Source: Lysinibacillus timonensis (GTDB lineage: Bacteria > Bacillota > Bacilli > Bacillales_A > Planococcaceae). Taken from it: a stretch of 64,000 bases of DNA. A program made the position numbers and the translations under genes. A model generated the notes under the pieces. It did no database searches. It had not been told where the DNA came from and was given only the letters and a program-made list of their open reading frames with translations. Positions 33,059-43,060 of this stretch are shown here, one piece after another. Location: assembly GCF_900291985.1 (NCBI RefSeq), contig NZ_LT985980.1, forward strand, positions 956,001 through 1,020,000. The letters are read 5' to 3'. Position 1 is the first letter of the stretch. The number at the start of each line of letters is the position of its first letter.

Positions 33059-33472
33059 ATGACTATTGAAAATAAAACAATCCCTGCCTTCGGTTATGAG
33101 ATTTTAAGAGATTATATTGTCTCCTCTATACTAGGTAAACATGAAGAGGATGTTTTATATTGGGCTGGGAAAGATTTAGCTAGAAAATTTCCATGTAGTG
33201 ATATGCATTTAATTATTTCATTTTTTGAAGATGCAGGGTGGGGAAAGCTTACTTTAGTAAAAGAAGCAAAAGATGGCTATATACTTAAATTAACTAATGA
33301 CCCTGACCTATTAAATATCGAAAAACGGACATTTCGTTTAGAAGCAGGTTTTATCGCAGAACAAATCCAGTCTTTTAATGGTTATTTAACAGAATGTTAT
33401 GATGAGAAAAATATAAAACAACATGAAATTACCTTTACTGTAAAATCAGATTTAAAAGAGAAATTGAGATAA
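33059..33472 (+). CDS. yslB: YslB family protein (DUF2507)
   Basis: A 137-residue soluble protein. The start IPAFGYEILRDYIVSSILG and the region DVLYWAGKDLARKFP with ISFFEDAGWGKL match YslB of B. subtilis, which lies at the same place between sdhC and lysC. The fold is V4R/NO-binding-like in related proteins; the function is not established. Divergent from sdhC and closed by its own terminator. Confidence 0.9.
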   Translation: MTIENKTIPAFGYEILRDYIVSSILGKHEEDVLYWAGKDLARKFPCSDMHLIISFFEDAGWGKLTLVKEAKDGYILKLTNDPDLLNIEKRTFRLEAGFIAEQIQSFNGYLTECYDEKNIKQHEITFTVKSDLKEKLR

Positions 33473-33479
33473 AAAAACA

Positions 33480-33524
33480 GGGGGAGACTAACAGTAATAC
33501 TTCTAGTCCTCCCCCTTCTTATTT
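33480..33524 (+). terminator. Terminator of yslB
   Basis: GGGGGAGACTA (33480-33490) pairs with TAGTCCTCCCCC (33504-33515), one base bulged, followed by a T-rich tract. Confidence 0.88.
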
Positions 33525-33585
33525 TAAGAAATACTCAAATTATTCATATGCCTAGTCCCTCAAACTTCATTCCACTTCAATCAAC

Positions 33586-34809
33586 TTATACTAATTCCTC
33601 AACTAAATTAAATTCGTCATGTAATGCATTCGCCGATCTAACCATATCATCTTGAGGTACAACGACAGATACTTTAATTTCTGATGTACTTATCATTTTC
33701 ACTTGAATATTTTCTTTACGTAAACGGTCAAACATGCGCGCTGCAACACCAGGATTGGAGACCATTCCCGAACCAACAATAGACACTTTCGCTAGTCCTA
33801 CTTCAAAATCTGCAAAACTAAAACCTAGAGTAGCTTTCGTTGCTTCTAATACTTTTATTGCTTCGGCAAACTGTTCTTTATCGATTGAGAACGAAACGGT
33901 TGGCTTCATGCCATCAATGACTGCTTGTACAATGATATCTACATTAATTTTGTGCTCAGCCAGGGTTGTAAATAAATCTGCTAAGGAAGATTGCTCATAT
34001 GACTCATATCCAACTGTTAAACGAATAATATCTGTTTCATATGCCACACCACGAACAATTAAGTTTCTTTCCATTTCAACATCTTCCTTTATTAATGTAC
34101 CTGGAACATTCTCAGTACTAGAACCAATGACTAAAGGCATTTCGTATTTTTTAGCTAATTCCACTGCTCGTGGATGAATTATTTTGGAGCCTAAATGTGC
34201 GAGCTCAAGCATTTCATCATATGATATTTGTTTTAGTTTTCTCGCTTTGTCAACAACAGATGGATCAGCTGTGAAAACACCAATAGAATCTGTATAAATG
34301 TCTACTTGCATAGCTTCAATTGCAACTGCAACCGCTACAGCTGTTGTTTCAGCCCCCCCTTCACCTAACAACGATAAATTGTTTTGATGGTCGATGCCTT
34401 GTCCACCAGTAACGATTAGAATCTCACCATTTTTTAGATGATTGATAATACAATTTGCATCTATTTCATTAATTAATGTCGTTTTCTTTGATGCTACTGT
34501 CTTAATTCCTGCTTGCCATCCCATTAATGAAACAGCTTTAAAGCCTCTTTGATTAATGGCAATTGCAAGAAGGCTGCTAGCAATTTGTATATTTGTTGAA
34601 CGAATGACATCTAACTCTCTCTTAGGAGGATTATCAGAAAGTGCATATACGAATTTGACTAATTTTTCATCCATAAAATCTAAGTAAGGAACAACAACTA
34701 CGATATTAAAACCTTTCTTTTTTTCATCAATAATTCTTTTTGCTATTTGCTCAATTTTGTCAGGTGTTAAAAGCGTTTGCTCGTCTAATTTAATTACTTT
34801 ACTGGACAT
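33586..34809 (-). CDS. lysC: Aspartokinase (lysine-sensitive, LysC type)
   Basis: A 407-residue aspartate kinase giving aspartyl phosphate for lysine, threonine and methionine synthesis. The kinase domain occupies about 1-240 and two ACT domains follow (about 265-400, including KVSIVGSGMVSNPGVAARMF). The amino-acid kinase start usually reads KFGG; here the N-terminus, after MSSKVIKLDE, is atypical (KKKGFNIVVVVPYLD), so the catalytic lysine region looks diverged. Start ATG 34809 follows AAAGGGGGA; an in-frame ATG at 34869 lies inside the terminator hairpin and is rejected. Controlled by the lysine riboswitch upstream. Confidence 0.9.
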   Translation of the reverse strand: MSSKVIKLDEQTLLTPDKIEQIAKRIIDEKKKGFNIVVVVPYLDFMDEKLVKFVYALSDNPPKRELDVIRSTNIQIASSLLAIAINQRGFKAVSLMGWQAGIKTVASKKTTLINEIDANCIINHLKNGEILIVTGGQGIDHQNNLSLLGEGGAETTAVAVAVAIEAMQVDIYTDSIGVFTADPSVVDKARKLKQISYDEMLELAHLGSKIIHPRAVELAKKYEMPLVIGSSTENVPGTLIKEDVEMERNLIVRGVAYETDIIRLTVGYESYEQSSLADLFTTLAEHKINVDIIVQAVIDGMKPTVSFSIDKEQFAEAIKVLEATKATLGFSFADFEVGLAKVSIVGSGMVSNPGVAARMFDRLRKENIQVKMISTSEIKVSVVVPQDDMVRSANALHDEFNLVEELV

Positions 34810-34857
34810 GACAATCCCCCTTTTCCATTCAAAAAAACACTCTAAAACATAATGAAA

Positions 34858-34886
34858 GCAGCTTTTCAAAAATTGTGAAAAGCTGC
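34858..34886 (-). terminator. Riboswitch-controlled terminator before lysC
   Basis: GCAGCTTTTCA and TGAAAAGCTGC arms (34858-34886) with a T-rich run after them, 50 bases before the lysC start. It is the expression platform of the L box: when lysine is bound the terminator is expected to form. Confidence 0.85.
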
Positions 34887-34889
34887 CTC

Positions 34890-35097
34890 AACATAGTCTA
34901 ATTAAATAGAACGTTTCATGTGAGATAGCTCACCAGAATCTTTGTTATAGACTCTGACAGTGTTACATCTCTTAAATGTACCACCAGCAGGTAGATTAGA
35001 ACAATCAATCTACTGCTTCGGCAAGTGACCCTTTCGCTAACAATCGTAGGAATTGTTCTCCTCCTGTTAGATACTATTGAAACTTGCAACCTCTATC
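34890..35097 (-). ncRNA. Lysine riboswitch (L box)
   Basis: On the minus strand the leader begins with AGAGGTTGCAAG (near 35096), and contains the L-box core GCGAAAGGGTCACTTGCCG (around 35020-35040) and a CTGG-type element, flanked by several long helices (for example GATTGTT-class arms near 34995-35010). These are hallmark segments of the lysine riboswitch aptamer. The terminator at 34858-34886 follows, then lysC. Exact 3' limit of the aptamer is estimated. Confidence 0.93.
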
Positions 35098-35137
35098 TTA
35101 ATTCGATATCGATAATATGTTTTACATTATCATACAA

Positions 35138-36928
35138 TTATTCCTGTGGCAATGTATCTTTATGAAAATAACTATGAATAGATTGGGACAGCTTACTTGG
35201 TATTCCAGCTTGCTGTAATTCTTCAACAGAAGCTTCTTTTATCTTTTTAATTGAGCCAAAATGTTTGAGCAACTGTTGTTTTCGTTTTGGACCAACGCCT
35301 TCAATTTCATCTAAAATAGAATGTAGAGCGTGTGTTTGATGCTGTTGACGTAAAAATGTAATGGCAAAGCGATGCACTTCATCTTGTATGCGTTGAAGTA
35401 GGTAAAATCCATCACTTGTTCTCTTCATCTCTACTGGAACGGGTGGTTCACCAAATAATAGTTGGGATGTATTATGCTTGTCATCTTTTGCCAACCCAGC
35501 AATAGGTATATATAACCCGAGTTCATCCTCAATAACCTCCCGAGCTACTTCCATTTGACCTTTTCCCCCATCTATGATGATTAAATCCGGAAGTGGGAGA
35601 TCTTCTTTTAACACTCTAGTGTATCTACGACGTATCACTTCTTGCATTGCTCCATAATCATCATGGGCAGCTGATTCACGTAGTTTATATTTTCTATACT
35701 CTTTTTTCGCTGGTTTACCATCTATAAACACAACCATCGCTGAAACTGCATCAGTCCCATGCATATGGCTATTGTCAAAAGCTTCGATTCGAAGAGGTGT
35801 CTCGATGTCCATGGCATCCCCTAATTCCTCACATGCACCAACCGTTCTTTCTTCTTGGCGTTCAATCAGCTGAAACTTTTCACGAATTGCTATTTTCGCA
35901 TTCTTCGTAGCTAAATCAACAAGTTCCTTTTTTGACCCTCGTTTTGGTATAACGACTTTTACATCAAGTAATTTTTCAATTAATGATTGGTCGATCTCAT
36001 TGGGAATAAAGATTTCTTTTGGTTTAATATGTTCTGGAATATCGTAAAATCTCCCTATAAAAGTTAGGAATTCCTCCTCAGGATCACGATAGATTGGAAA
36101 GATTGAGACGTCTCGTTCAATTAACTTCCCTTGGCGAACAAAAAATACTTGAACGCACATCCAACCTTTTTCAACAGCATATCCAAAGACATCTCGATTT
36201 GACATATCACCAGTTACAATTTTTTGTTTTTGCATAACCGTCTCGATATGTTGAATTTGGTCACGAAACTCTTTCGCACGCTCGAACTCAAGTTTTTCAG
36301 CTGCATCCATCATTTTCTTTTCAAGTTCTATTTTAACTTCCTCGTAGCCACCTTGTAGAAATTTAGATATTTCTTCTGTCATATCTTGAAACACCTTTGG
36401 TTCAATATCCTTTACACAAGGTGCTAAACATTGTCCGAGATGGTAGTATAAACAAACCCTGTCTGGCAAACGACCACATTTTCGATACGGATAAAGTCGA
36501 TTTAAAAGTCTCCTCGTTTCACTTGCCGCACCCGCGTTAGGATATGGTCCAAAATATTTCGCTTTATCTTTCTTAACTTTTCTTGTAATCAGTATGCGCG
36601 GATATTTTTCGTTCGTAATTTTTATGTAAGGATACGTTTTATCATCCGTTAGCATAATATTGTATTTTGGATCATGCAGCTTAATGAGATTTAACTCTAA
36701 TATAAGCGCTTCTAAATCACTTGAGGTTACGATATATTCGAAGTCCTCGATTTCACTAACAAGCCTTTGAGTTTTACCATCATGACTACCGGTGAAATAG
36801 GAACGGACACGATTTTTTAATATTTTAGCTTTTCCTACATATATGATGGTCCCTTGACGATCCTTCATCAAATAACAGCCTGGCTCATCAGGAAGGATAG
36901 CTAATTTATTTTGAATGTTATCATTCAT
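35138..36928 (-). CDS. uvrC: UvrABC excinuclease subunit C
   Basis: A 596-residue nucleotide-excision-repair nuclease. The N-terminal GIY-YIG domain ([20 protein letters not shown]) makes the 3' cut, a UVR motif for UvrB binding lies near residue 200-235, the RNase H-like C-terminal nuclease contains RIEAFDNSH and LIIDGGKGQ, and a helix-hairpin-helix ends the protein ([15 protein letters not shown]). Full length. Monocistronic between lysC and trxA. Confidence 0.97.
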   Translation of the reverse strand: MNDNIQNKLAILPDEPGCYLMKDRQGTIIYVGKAKILKNRVRSYFTGSHDGKTQRLVSEIEDFEYIVTSSDLEALILELNLIKLHDPKYNIMLTDDKTYPYIKITNEKYPRILITRKVKKDKAKYFGPYPNAGAASETRRLLNRLYPYRKCGRLPDRVCLYYHLGQCLAPCVKDIEPKVFQDMTEEISKFLQGGYEEVKIELEKKMMDAAEKLEFERAKEFRDQIQHIETVMQKQKIVTGDMSNRDVFGYAVEKGWMCVQVFFVRQGKLIERDVSIFPIYRDPEEEFLTFIGRFYDIPEHIKPKEIFIPNEIDQSLIEKLLDVKVVIPKRGSKKELVDLATKNAKIAIREKFQLIERQEERTVGACEELGDAMDIETPLRIEAFDNSHMHGTDAVSAMVVFIDGKPAKKEYRKYKLRESAAHDDYGAMQEVIRRRYTRVLKEDLPLPDLIIIDGGKGQMEVAREVIEDELGLYIPIAGLAKDDKHNTSQLLFGEPPVPVEMKRTSDGFYLLQRIQDEVHRFAITFLRQQHQTHALHSILDEIEGVGPKRKQQLLKHFGSIKKIKEASVEELQQAGIPSKLSQSIHSYFHKDTLPQE

Positions 36929-37126
36929 TAAATAATCACCTAACGATTGTTTTTTTCATATTATAATTGTTTCTCAAGTCTTAATGCGAGAAAAAATCCT
37001 ATCTATTTTTTACTCCAATGTGAACTTTAAGAATTGTTTCTACTATTATACTATTACCGCTTCATATAAATGAGGATAGTTAGAAAACGTATTCTTAATA
37101 AATCACAAATTTAATCTTACCCAAAT

Positions 37127-37156
37127 ATAAAAAACGAGCACTATTAGAAGTGCTCG
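37127..37156 (-). terminator. Terminator of trxA
   Basis: CGAGCACT (37135-37142) and AGTGCTCG (37149-37156), with a T tract on the minus strand. Confidence 0.85.
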
Positions 37157-37171
37157 AGTAGATTTCAGTTA

Positions 37172-37486
37172 TTATTTATTGTTGTTAATAAATTCAACTA
37201 AAGCTTCTTTTGGTTGGAAACCAACAGTTTTCGCAACTGGCTCCCCATCTTTAAATAAAATTAAAGTCGGGATAGACATAACTTGATATTCTGCAGCTGT
37301 CGCTTGATTGTTATCAACGTCTAGTTTTGCGATTTTTACTTGGTCGCTCATTTCAGCATCGATTTCTTCTAATACTGGTGCGATCATTTTACAAGGTCCA
37401 CACCAAGTAGCCCAAAAATCTACTAATACAACGCCTGAAGCGACTTCTTCTGAAAAGTTTTGATCTGTTACATGTACAATTGCCAT
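37172..37486 (-). CDS. trxA: Thioredoxin
   Basis: A 104-residue thioredoxin with the redox-active site WCGPCK (Cys29, Cys32), the buried Asp in VDFWATW and the cis-proline loop MSIPTLILF. It reduces cytoplasmic disulfides, including those of ribonucleotide reductase. Ribosome-binding site AAGGGAGG. Position between etfA and uvrC is conserved with B. subtilis. Confidence 0.97.
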   Translation of the reverse strand: MAIVHVTDQNFSEEVASGVVLVDFWATWCGPCKMIAPVLEEIDAEMSDQVKIAKLDVDNNQATAAEYQVMSIPTLILFKDGEPVAKTVGFQPKEALVEFINNNK

Positions 37487-37645
37487 TATGGATAGCCTCC
37501 CTTAAATCTAACATCTTAGTGTAGTATAGCACGTTCAAAAAATGTGGGGTAGTAAAGTGAACTGAGATGGTCAATAATCTTTACAAATTTGTAATCAATA
37601 TCATTTAAAAAATAGTTTAGCATTTAGTCAACAGACTTAAATACA

Positions 37646-37675
37646 AAGAAAACCTCACCATTTATAATGGCGAGG
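37646..37675 (-). terminator. Terminator of the fadR-fadB-etfB-etfA operon
   Basis: CCTCACCATT (37653-37662) and AATGGCGAGG (37666-37675), with one G-U pair, followed by a T-rich run on the minus strand, 18 bases after the etfA stop. Confidence 0.85.
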
Positions 37676-37692
37676 TCGGCGGTAAATATACA

Positions 37693-38670
37693 TTAAGAAC
37701 CAACTTTTAATGCTTTCAATTCTTCAATCATGAGTGGAATTACTTCAAATAAATCACCAACAATACCGTAATCAGCAACTTTGAAAATATTTGCTTCAGG
37801 ATCCTTATTAATGGCAACAATTATTTTTGAATTCGACATCCCCGCTAAGTGTTGAATTGCACCGGAGATTCCAGCCGCAATATATAGATCTGGCGTTACT
37901 ACTTTACCTGTCTGACCAATTTGTAATGAATAGTCACAATAACCGGCATCACAAGCTCCTCTGGAAGCACCTACAGCTCCACCTAATATATGGGCTAACT
38001 CTTTTAATGGCTCAAACCCTTCGTCTGATTTGACACCGCGTCCTCCTGCAACAACTACTTTTGCTTCAGACAAATCTACACCTTCTGTTGATTTACGTAC
38101 AACTTCCTTTATAATTGTGCGTAAGTTTTGTATATCTACCGTAAGGGAAGTTACGCTCCCAGTTCGGCTCTCATCCTTTACTAATGGTGCAATGTTATTA
38201 GGTCGGATTGTCACAAAGACAATTCCATCTTTTATTTTTACCTTTTCAAAAGCTTTTCCTGAATAAATTGGCCGAATAAATAATGCATTATCACCAGTAC
38301 CTTCAATTTCGGTTACATCTGAAATTAAACCTGATTGTAAGCGAGATGAAATTTTTGGTGATAAATCTTTCCCTAACGATGTGTGGCCAAATACAATTGA
38401 TTGTGGCTTTTCTTGATTTATTACTTCAAGAAGCGCTTGGCTATAGCCATCGGATGTATAAGATTTTAAGTGAGGATGTTCCACCGTTATAACACGATCA
38501 GCACCATACGCGAATAAATTTGGAGCTAAGTTTGCTATAGTATCACCTAGTAAAACACCAACAACTTCACCTCCATCAGCAATTTGTTTGGCCGCCGAAA
38601 TCGCTTCATAAGATACGTTACGAATTACCCCTTCTCGTGTTTCTCCAAGAACTAAAACTTTTTTAGTCAT
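37693..38670 (-). CDS. etfA: Electron transfer flavoprotein alpha subunit
   Basis: A 325-residue FAD-binding ETF subunit. The C-terminal FAD domain shows VVAGGRGVKSDEGF, VGASRGACDAGYCDYSLQIGQTGK, PDLYIAAGISGAIQHLAGM and INKDPEANIFKVADYGIVGD. The heterodimer takes electrons from acyl-CoA dehydrogenases during beta-oxidation. Last gene of the fad/etf operon. The usual arginine after GASR is present; the canonical A-D-W motif is replaced by CDAG. Confidence 0.96.
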   Translation of the reverse strand: MTKKVLVLGETREGVIRNVSYEAISAAKQIADGGEVVGVLLGDTIANLAPNLFAYGADRVITVEHPHLKSYTSDGYSQALLEVINQEKPQSIVFGHTSLGKDLSPKISSRLQSGLISDVTEIEGTGDNALFIRPIYSGKAFEKVKIKDGIVFVTIRPNNIAPLVKDESRTGSVTSLTVDIQNLRTIIKEVVRKSTEGVDLSEAKVVVAGGRGVKSDEGFEPLKELAHILGGAVGASRGACDAGYCDYSLQIGQTGKVVTPDLYIAAGISGAIQHLAGMSNSKIIVAINKDPEANIFKVADYGIVGDLFEVIPLMIEELKALKVGS

Positions 38671-38700
38671 GTGTATCCCTCCATTTCCCCTGCTTATCTA

Positions 38701-39474
38701 CTAAATTACTTTTGCTTCCGTATGAAGTAAATCCACTAATTCTTTTACTTGCTCTCCAATTTCCCCTTCTAAAATACGACCTGCAGATTTTTGAGGTGGA
38801 AGAAATACTTCAACCGTTTGAATCTTTACTTCCACATCATCAGCATCAAGATCTAAATCATCAAGTTCTAACTCAGTTAATGGTTTTTTCTTCGCCTTCA
38901 TAATGCCTGGAAGAGATGGATAACGAGGTTCATTTAACCCTTGTTGAGCAGTCACTAGTAAAGGCAAAATAGTTTCAATTACTTCTGAATCTCCTTCAAT
39001 ATCACGGACAATCTTTACAGTTGAGCCGTCGATTTCTAAATCTGTAATGGTTGTTACATAGTTAATACCTAATAGGTCAGCAACCCGAGGGCCTACTTGT
39101 CCAGTTCCACCATCAATTGCGACGTTACCTGCTAAGATTAAATCAGCATCTTTATCTTTTAAATATTGTGCTAGAATTTGAGCAGTAGTGAACTGATCTA
39201 ATTCATCTAAATCATCTTCTGTATTAATTAGTACCGCTTCATCAGCCCCCATTGCTAATGCTGTACGAAGTTGTTTCTCGGCATCTTCATTACCAATTGT
39301 TACTACAGTTACTTTTCCACCTTTAGCATCACGAACTTGAATTGCTTCCTCAATTGCATACTCATCATATGGATTAATAATGAATTCTGCACCATCCTCT
39401 TGAATTTTGCCATTTGAAACCGTGATTTTTTCTTCTGTATCAAATGTTCGTTTTACTAATACAAAAATATTCAT
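38701..39474 (-). CDS. etfB: Electron transfer flavoprotein beta subunit
   Basis: A 257-residue ETF subunit with an AMP-binding fold: VLVKRTFDTEEKITV, NPYDEYAIEEAIQVRD, LAGNVAIDGGTGQVGPRVADLLG and the PRYPSLPGIMKAKKKPL recognition-loop region that contacts dehydrogenases. Cotranscribed with etfA and fadB. Confidence 0.96.
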   Translation of the reverse strand: MNIFVLVKRTFDTEEKITVSNGKIQEDGAEFIINPYDEYAIEEAIQVRDAKGGKVTVVTIGNEDAEKQLRTALAMGADEAVLINTEDDLDELDQFTTAQILAQYLKDKDADLILAGNVAIDGGTGQVGPRVADLLGINYVTTITDLEIDGSTVKIVRDIEGDSEVIETILPLLVTAQQGLNEPRYPSLPGIMKAKKKPLTELELDDLDLDADDVEVKIQTVEVFLPPQKSAGRILEGEIGEQVKELVDLLHTEAKVI

Positions 39475-39498
39475 TTCTCCATACCCCCTATTTTTAAG

Positions 39499-40272
39499 TT
39501 ATTTACCTATAAAATTTGGTTGCCTTTTTTCAATAAATGCTTGAATTCCTTCTTTGGCATCTTCCGACTCAAATACTGTCCCAAAGCTTTCCGCTTCTGC
39601 CTTTACTCCATCATAGAAGGATGAGTGTTTATGATATTGAAGCATATGAATTACAGCTTTCAACGCAACTGGACTTTTCTCTGCCATTTTTTTTGCTAAC
39701 TCTAAAGTTTGTGGTAAAAGCTGTTCTACTGGAAATGCTCTAGTAGCTAACCCCCATTCCACTGCTTCAAGACCCGTGATTGCTTCACTTGTGAAGAGCA
39801 TTTCGGCAGCTTTTGCCATTCCCACATATCTAGGAAGTCTTTGTGTTCCAGCAAATCCTGGAATTAACCCTAAACTTAACTCAGGTAATCCAAGCTTCGC
39901 ATCCTCCGCAACATACCGTAAATGACATCCCATCGCTAGTTCTAAACCGCCACCTAGGGCAGCTCCATGAATAGCGGCTATGATTGGTTTTGAAAATGAT
40001 TCCATTCGTTCAAATACTTTTTGTCCACTGGCTGCTAGTTTCGAAAACTCTTCACCAGATGCCACTTCTGTAAATTCTTTAATATCAGCACCTGCTGAGA
40101 AAAATCGTCCTTCACCATGGATGACAACCACACGTATTGAAGGATCCTCTTCCATACTAGTTAACAATTCATCAACTTCCAAAATGAGCTGTCTTGAAAG
40201 AGCATTTGCAGGGGGGCGATTAATAGTAACAACAGCTACCCTATCATCTACCTTCCAACTTAAATATTCCAT
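39499..40272 (-). CDS. fadB: Enoyl-CoA hydratase/isomerase family protein (FadB/YsiB)
   Basis: A 257-residue crotonase that hydrates trans-2-enoyl-CoA in beta-oxidation. [10 protein letters not shown] and [17 protein letters not shown] form the oxyanion hole, and the catalytic glutamates are expected in [21 protein letters not shown]. It sits between fadR and etfB exactly as B. subtilis ysiB (fadB). Confidence 0.93.
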   Translation of the reverse strand: MEYLSWKVDDRVAVVTINRPPANALSRQLILEVDELLTSMEEDPSIRVVVIHGEGRFFSAGADIKEFTEVASGEEFSKLAASGQKVFERMESFSKPIIAAIHGAALGGGLELAMGCHLRYVAEDAKLGLPELSLGLIPGFAGTQRLPRYVGMAKAAEMLFTSEAITGLEAVEWGLATRAFPVEQLLPQTLELAKKMAEKSPVALKAVIHMLQYHKHSSFYDGVKAEAESFGTVFESEDAKEGIQAFIEKRQPNFIGK

Positions 40273-40296
40273 CTCCCGATTCCCCTCTCAAAAAAT

Positions 40297-40878
40297 CTAT
40301 CCATTCAAACCATTTAATAATAGTTTTTTTACCTTTGGTGCACTTTCTAGTAAATCATAACGAAATTCATTCATAACCCAAGTTGTAATATTTTCATCAA
40401 TTGTACCGAATACCATTTGACGTGCAACGCGCACGTCCATTGATGAATCAAAAATACCCTTTGTCATACCTTCTATTAAAATATCATCTAGTAGCTTTAA
40501 ATATTCCTTTAAAATTTCGTTTATTTTTAGACGTATTTCCTTATTAGATTGTCTCAATTCTAATTGTGTGACCGTTGCAAGATGGCGATCTTTAGCCAAA
40601 ACTTGAAAATGGTTATCTATCATTTGCGATAGTTTTTCGATGGGACTTTCACCCTGCTCAATGATTTCTTTTAAATTTTCTACGAAAACTCCCATTTTTT
40701 CTCGAAAAACTGAAATTAATATATCTTCTTTATTTTTGAAATATAAATAGATTGTTCCGTCTGCAACTCCTGCTTGTTTTGCAATTTTAGATACTTGTGC
40801 TTGATGATAGCCATTTTCTGCAATAGCTATAACGGCTGCATCTATTATTTGTTTATATTTCGGTTTATCACGATTCAT
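40297..40878 (-). CDS. fadR: TetR-family fatty-acid degradation regulator FadR (YsiA)
   Basis: A 193-residue TetR repressor with an N-terminal helix-turn-helix (IIDAAVIAIAENGYHQAQVSKIAKQAG, IYLYFKNKEDIL). The FadR of B. subtilis binds long-chain acyl-CoA and releases beta-oxidation genes. It is the first gene of fadR-fadB-etfB-etfA, and an almost consensus FadR operator is located about 130 bases upstream, consistent with autoregulation. Confidence 0.93.
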   Translation of the reverse strand: MNRDKPKYKQIIDAAVIAIAENGYHQAQVSKIAKQAGVADGTIYLYFKNKEDILISVFREKMGVFVENLKEIIEQGESPIEKLSQMIDNHFQVLAKDRHLATVTQLELRQSNKEIRLKINEILKEYLKLLDDILIEGMTKGIFDSSMDVRVARQMVFGTIDENITTWVMNEFRYDLLESAPKVKKLLLNGLNG

Positions 40879-40986
40879 TCCTACACCACCAATAAAATCT
40901 GTTTAAGATATTAGTTCTCCCCTAGTTTGGATTGAGCTAATATTCTGTGTTATGCTAATGACTAAAAATCTCCCTTTTTTCTAGGC

Positions 40987-41036
40987 AAAAAAATATGAAA
41001 ACAAAATGAATGATTATTCATTCATGTTTTCATATT
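40987..41036 (-). promoter_or_regulatory. FadR operator embedded in the lcfA terminator hairpin
   Basis: TGAATGATTATTCATTCA (41007-41024) matches the B. subtilis FadR consensus TGAATGAMTAWTCATTCA at all but one position. It is the upper part of a larger inverted repeat, AATATGAAAACA (40992-41003) and TGTTTTCATATT (41025-41036), followed by a run of Ts on the minus strand (40987-40993). It can therefore act both as the lcfA transcription terminator and as the operator of the fadR operon. Confidence 0.88.
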
Positions 41037-41071
41037 ATTATTTATTTAATTTTCTGTCAATAGAGGACAAC

Positions 41072-42763
41072 CTAGTTTACTTGTAATTGCTCGATTTTCT
41101 TTTTTTCTTCATCAATTAAACTGCGCCGTAAAATCTTACCTACTGCTGTTTTGGGCAATTCAGTTCTATATTCATATATTCGAGGCACTTTGTAAGCGGC
41201 AAGATTTTGCCTGCAATGTTTATTTAACTCTTCTTCTGAGACATTTTTTCCTTCACGCAAGACAATATATGCTTTGACCGTTTCTCCACGGTATGGATCC
41301 GGAATACCTGCTACTACGCACTCTTGTACTGCTTCGTGTTCATATAATACCTCTTCCACCTCTCGAGGATAGATATTAAACCCACCAGCAATAATCATAT
41401 CCTTTTTACGATCAACGACATAGAAATAGCCTTCTTCATCCATATATCCTAAATCACCAGTTAAAAACCATCCATCATAAAATGTCATGGCTGTTTCTTC
41501 AGGTCGATTCCAGTAACCTTTCATAACTTGAGGTCCCTTTATAGCAATTTCTCCAATTTCTCTAGGCGGCAAAATCCTTCCATCAGATGTTTGGATAATA
41601 ACCGCATCTGTATCAGGCCATGGCACTCCAATTGAACCCTTTACTCTTTTTCCCCAAATAAAATTCGCATGTGTTACTGGTGAAGTTTCCGTTAAACCGT
41701 ACCCTTCCACAAGTTTTCCACCTGTAATTGCTTCGAATTTGTCCTGTACTTCAACAGGTAAAGGAGAAGAACCACTAATACAAGCCTTAATCGAAGACAA
41801 GTCGTACTTTCCGATATCTGGATGATTTAATAGTCCGATATACATCGTTGGAGCACCTGGGAAAAGTGTTGGTTTTTGTTTATCAATTGTTTTCAAAGCC
41901 GTTTCAACATCAAACTTCGGAATAAGGACCATTTTACTACCCTTCATAATGGATAGTAATAATACCGTTGTCATCCCATATACATGGAAAAACGGTAACA
42001 TCCCAAGTATAATCTCCTCTCCATCAATGCATTTAAACATCCACACATCGCACATTTTTGTATTGGCAATAAGGTTTTTGTGTGTTAGCATGACACCTTT
42101 TGGATATCCTGTTGTTCCTCCTGTGTATTGTAGCAAAGCTAAATCCTCATTAATATCTACCGATTGTTCAATAGGTTTTGCTTCTGAAATACGCATAATT
42201 TCTGTGAATAAATGAGTTAACCCTTTATGCTCTAACTTCACACTAAAACCGTACTGTTTCTTCTGAATAAACGGATAAATTAAATTTTTTGGAAATGGTA
42301 AGTAATCTTTTATAGCTGTAATGATAACGTTTTCAATTTTAGTCTCTTTTAACACTTTCATTACTCTTGGGTATAGAATATCCATTGCTAGAATAACTTT
42401 GGCACCAGAATCCGCCATTTGGTACTGAAGTTCGCGTTCAGTATACAGCGGATTTGTTTGAACTACTACCCCCCCTGCGTAAAGCACTCCAAAGTAGGCG
42501 ATAACTGCCTGTGGACAATTTGGTAGCATAATGGCTACTCGATCCCCTTTTTCCACTCCAAGATGTCGTAAATAATTAGCAAACCTCAATGCTGATTCAT
42601 ATAACTCTTTGTAAGAAACATTTTTCCCCATAAAGTGAACTGCAGTTTTGCCATTGTTGTTGGTGTAAGCTCTAGTCAGCAAGTCTTGTACAGGCCTATC
42701 ATCATAAGTTAAATTAGATGGAATTTCTTCCGGATACTGCGATAGCCATACTTTCTCCGACAC
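41072..42763 (-). CDS. lcfA: Long-chain fatty acid-CoA ligase (LcfA)
   Basis: A roughly 563-residue acyl-CoA synthetase of the ANL superfamily. P-loop YTGGTTGYPKGVML, the FFHVYGMT and VEGYGLTETSPVT motifs, the GDLGYMDEEGYFYVVDRKKD hinge region and the catalytic lysine in LPKTAVGKILRR are present. It activates long-chain fatty acids for the fad/etf pathway. The start is taken as GTG 42763, six bases after GGGGAG; the ATG at 42769 abuts that site and a far upstream ATG at 42835 is rejected. Confidence 0.95.
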   Translation of the reverse strand: MSEKVWLSQYPEEIPSNLTYDDRPVQDLLTRAYTNNNGKTAVHFMGKNVSYKELYESALRFANYLRHLGVEKGDRVAIMLPNCPQAVIAYFGVLYAGGVVVQTNPLYTERELQYQMADSGAKVILAMDILYPRVMKVLKETKIENVIITAIKDYLPFPKNLIYPFIQKKQYGFSVKLEHKGLTHLFTEIMRISEAKPIEQSVDINEDLALLQYTGGTTGYPKGVMLTHKNLIANTKMCDVWMFKCIDGEEIILGMLPFFHVYGMTTVLLLSIMKGSKMVLIPKFDVETALKTIDKQKPTLFPGAPTMYIGLLNHPDIGKYDLSSIKACISGSSPLPVEVQDKFEAITGGKLVEGYGLTETSPVTHANFIWGKRVKGSIGVPWPDTDAVIIQTSDGRILPPREIGEIAIKGPQVMKGYWNRPEETAMTFYDGWFLTGDLGYMDEEGYFYVVDRKKDMIIAGGFNIYPREVEEVLYEHEAVQECVVAGIPDPYRGETVKAYIVLREGKNVSEEELNKHCRQNLAAYKVPRIYEYRTELPKTAVGKILRRSLIDEEKKKIEQLQVN

Positions 42764-42982
42764 GAACATCTCCCCTTTATTCAGAAAATTCAATTTTCCT
42801 AATTTTATTATAATTGAAAAGGATTTACCAATCAACCCATTTTTATCGAATATTCACTTTTTAGCTATAAAATGTTTATTTTTTCTTACTTATTACGTGG
42901 ATTAATGATATTCGAAATATAATAAGTGAAGAGATTATTTGAAGAATTTATTTTTCTAAAGTAATAATTTGTTTGGGTCGTA

Positions 42983-43028
42983 AAAATAAAAAAGCTAATA
43001 TATAGAGTTTTTTCTATATACTAGCTTT
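42983..43028 (-). terminator. Terminator of the yshE unit
   Basis: AAAGCTAATATATAGA (42991-43006) and TCTATATACTAGCTTT (43013-43028) form a long stem with one mismatch, with T-rich DNA following on the minus strand. Confidence 0.85.
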
Positions 43029-43060
43029 TGCCTATGTTTTTATTTGTTTTAAATTAAATA

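Noticed and set aside
34810-34869. N-terminal extension of lysC
   Set aside because: The in-frame ATG at 34869 lies within the riboswitch terminator hairpin, and a good ribosome-binding site precedes ATG 34809.
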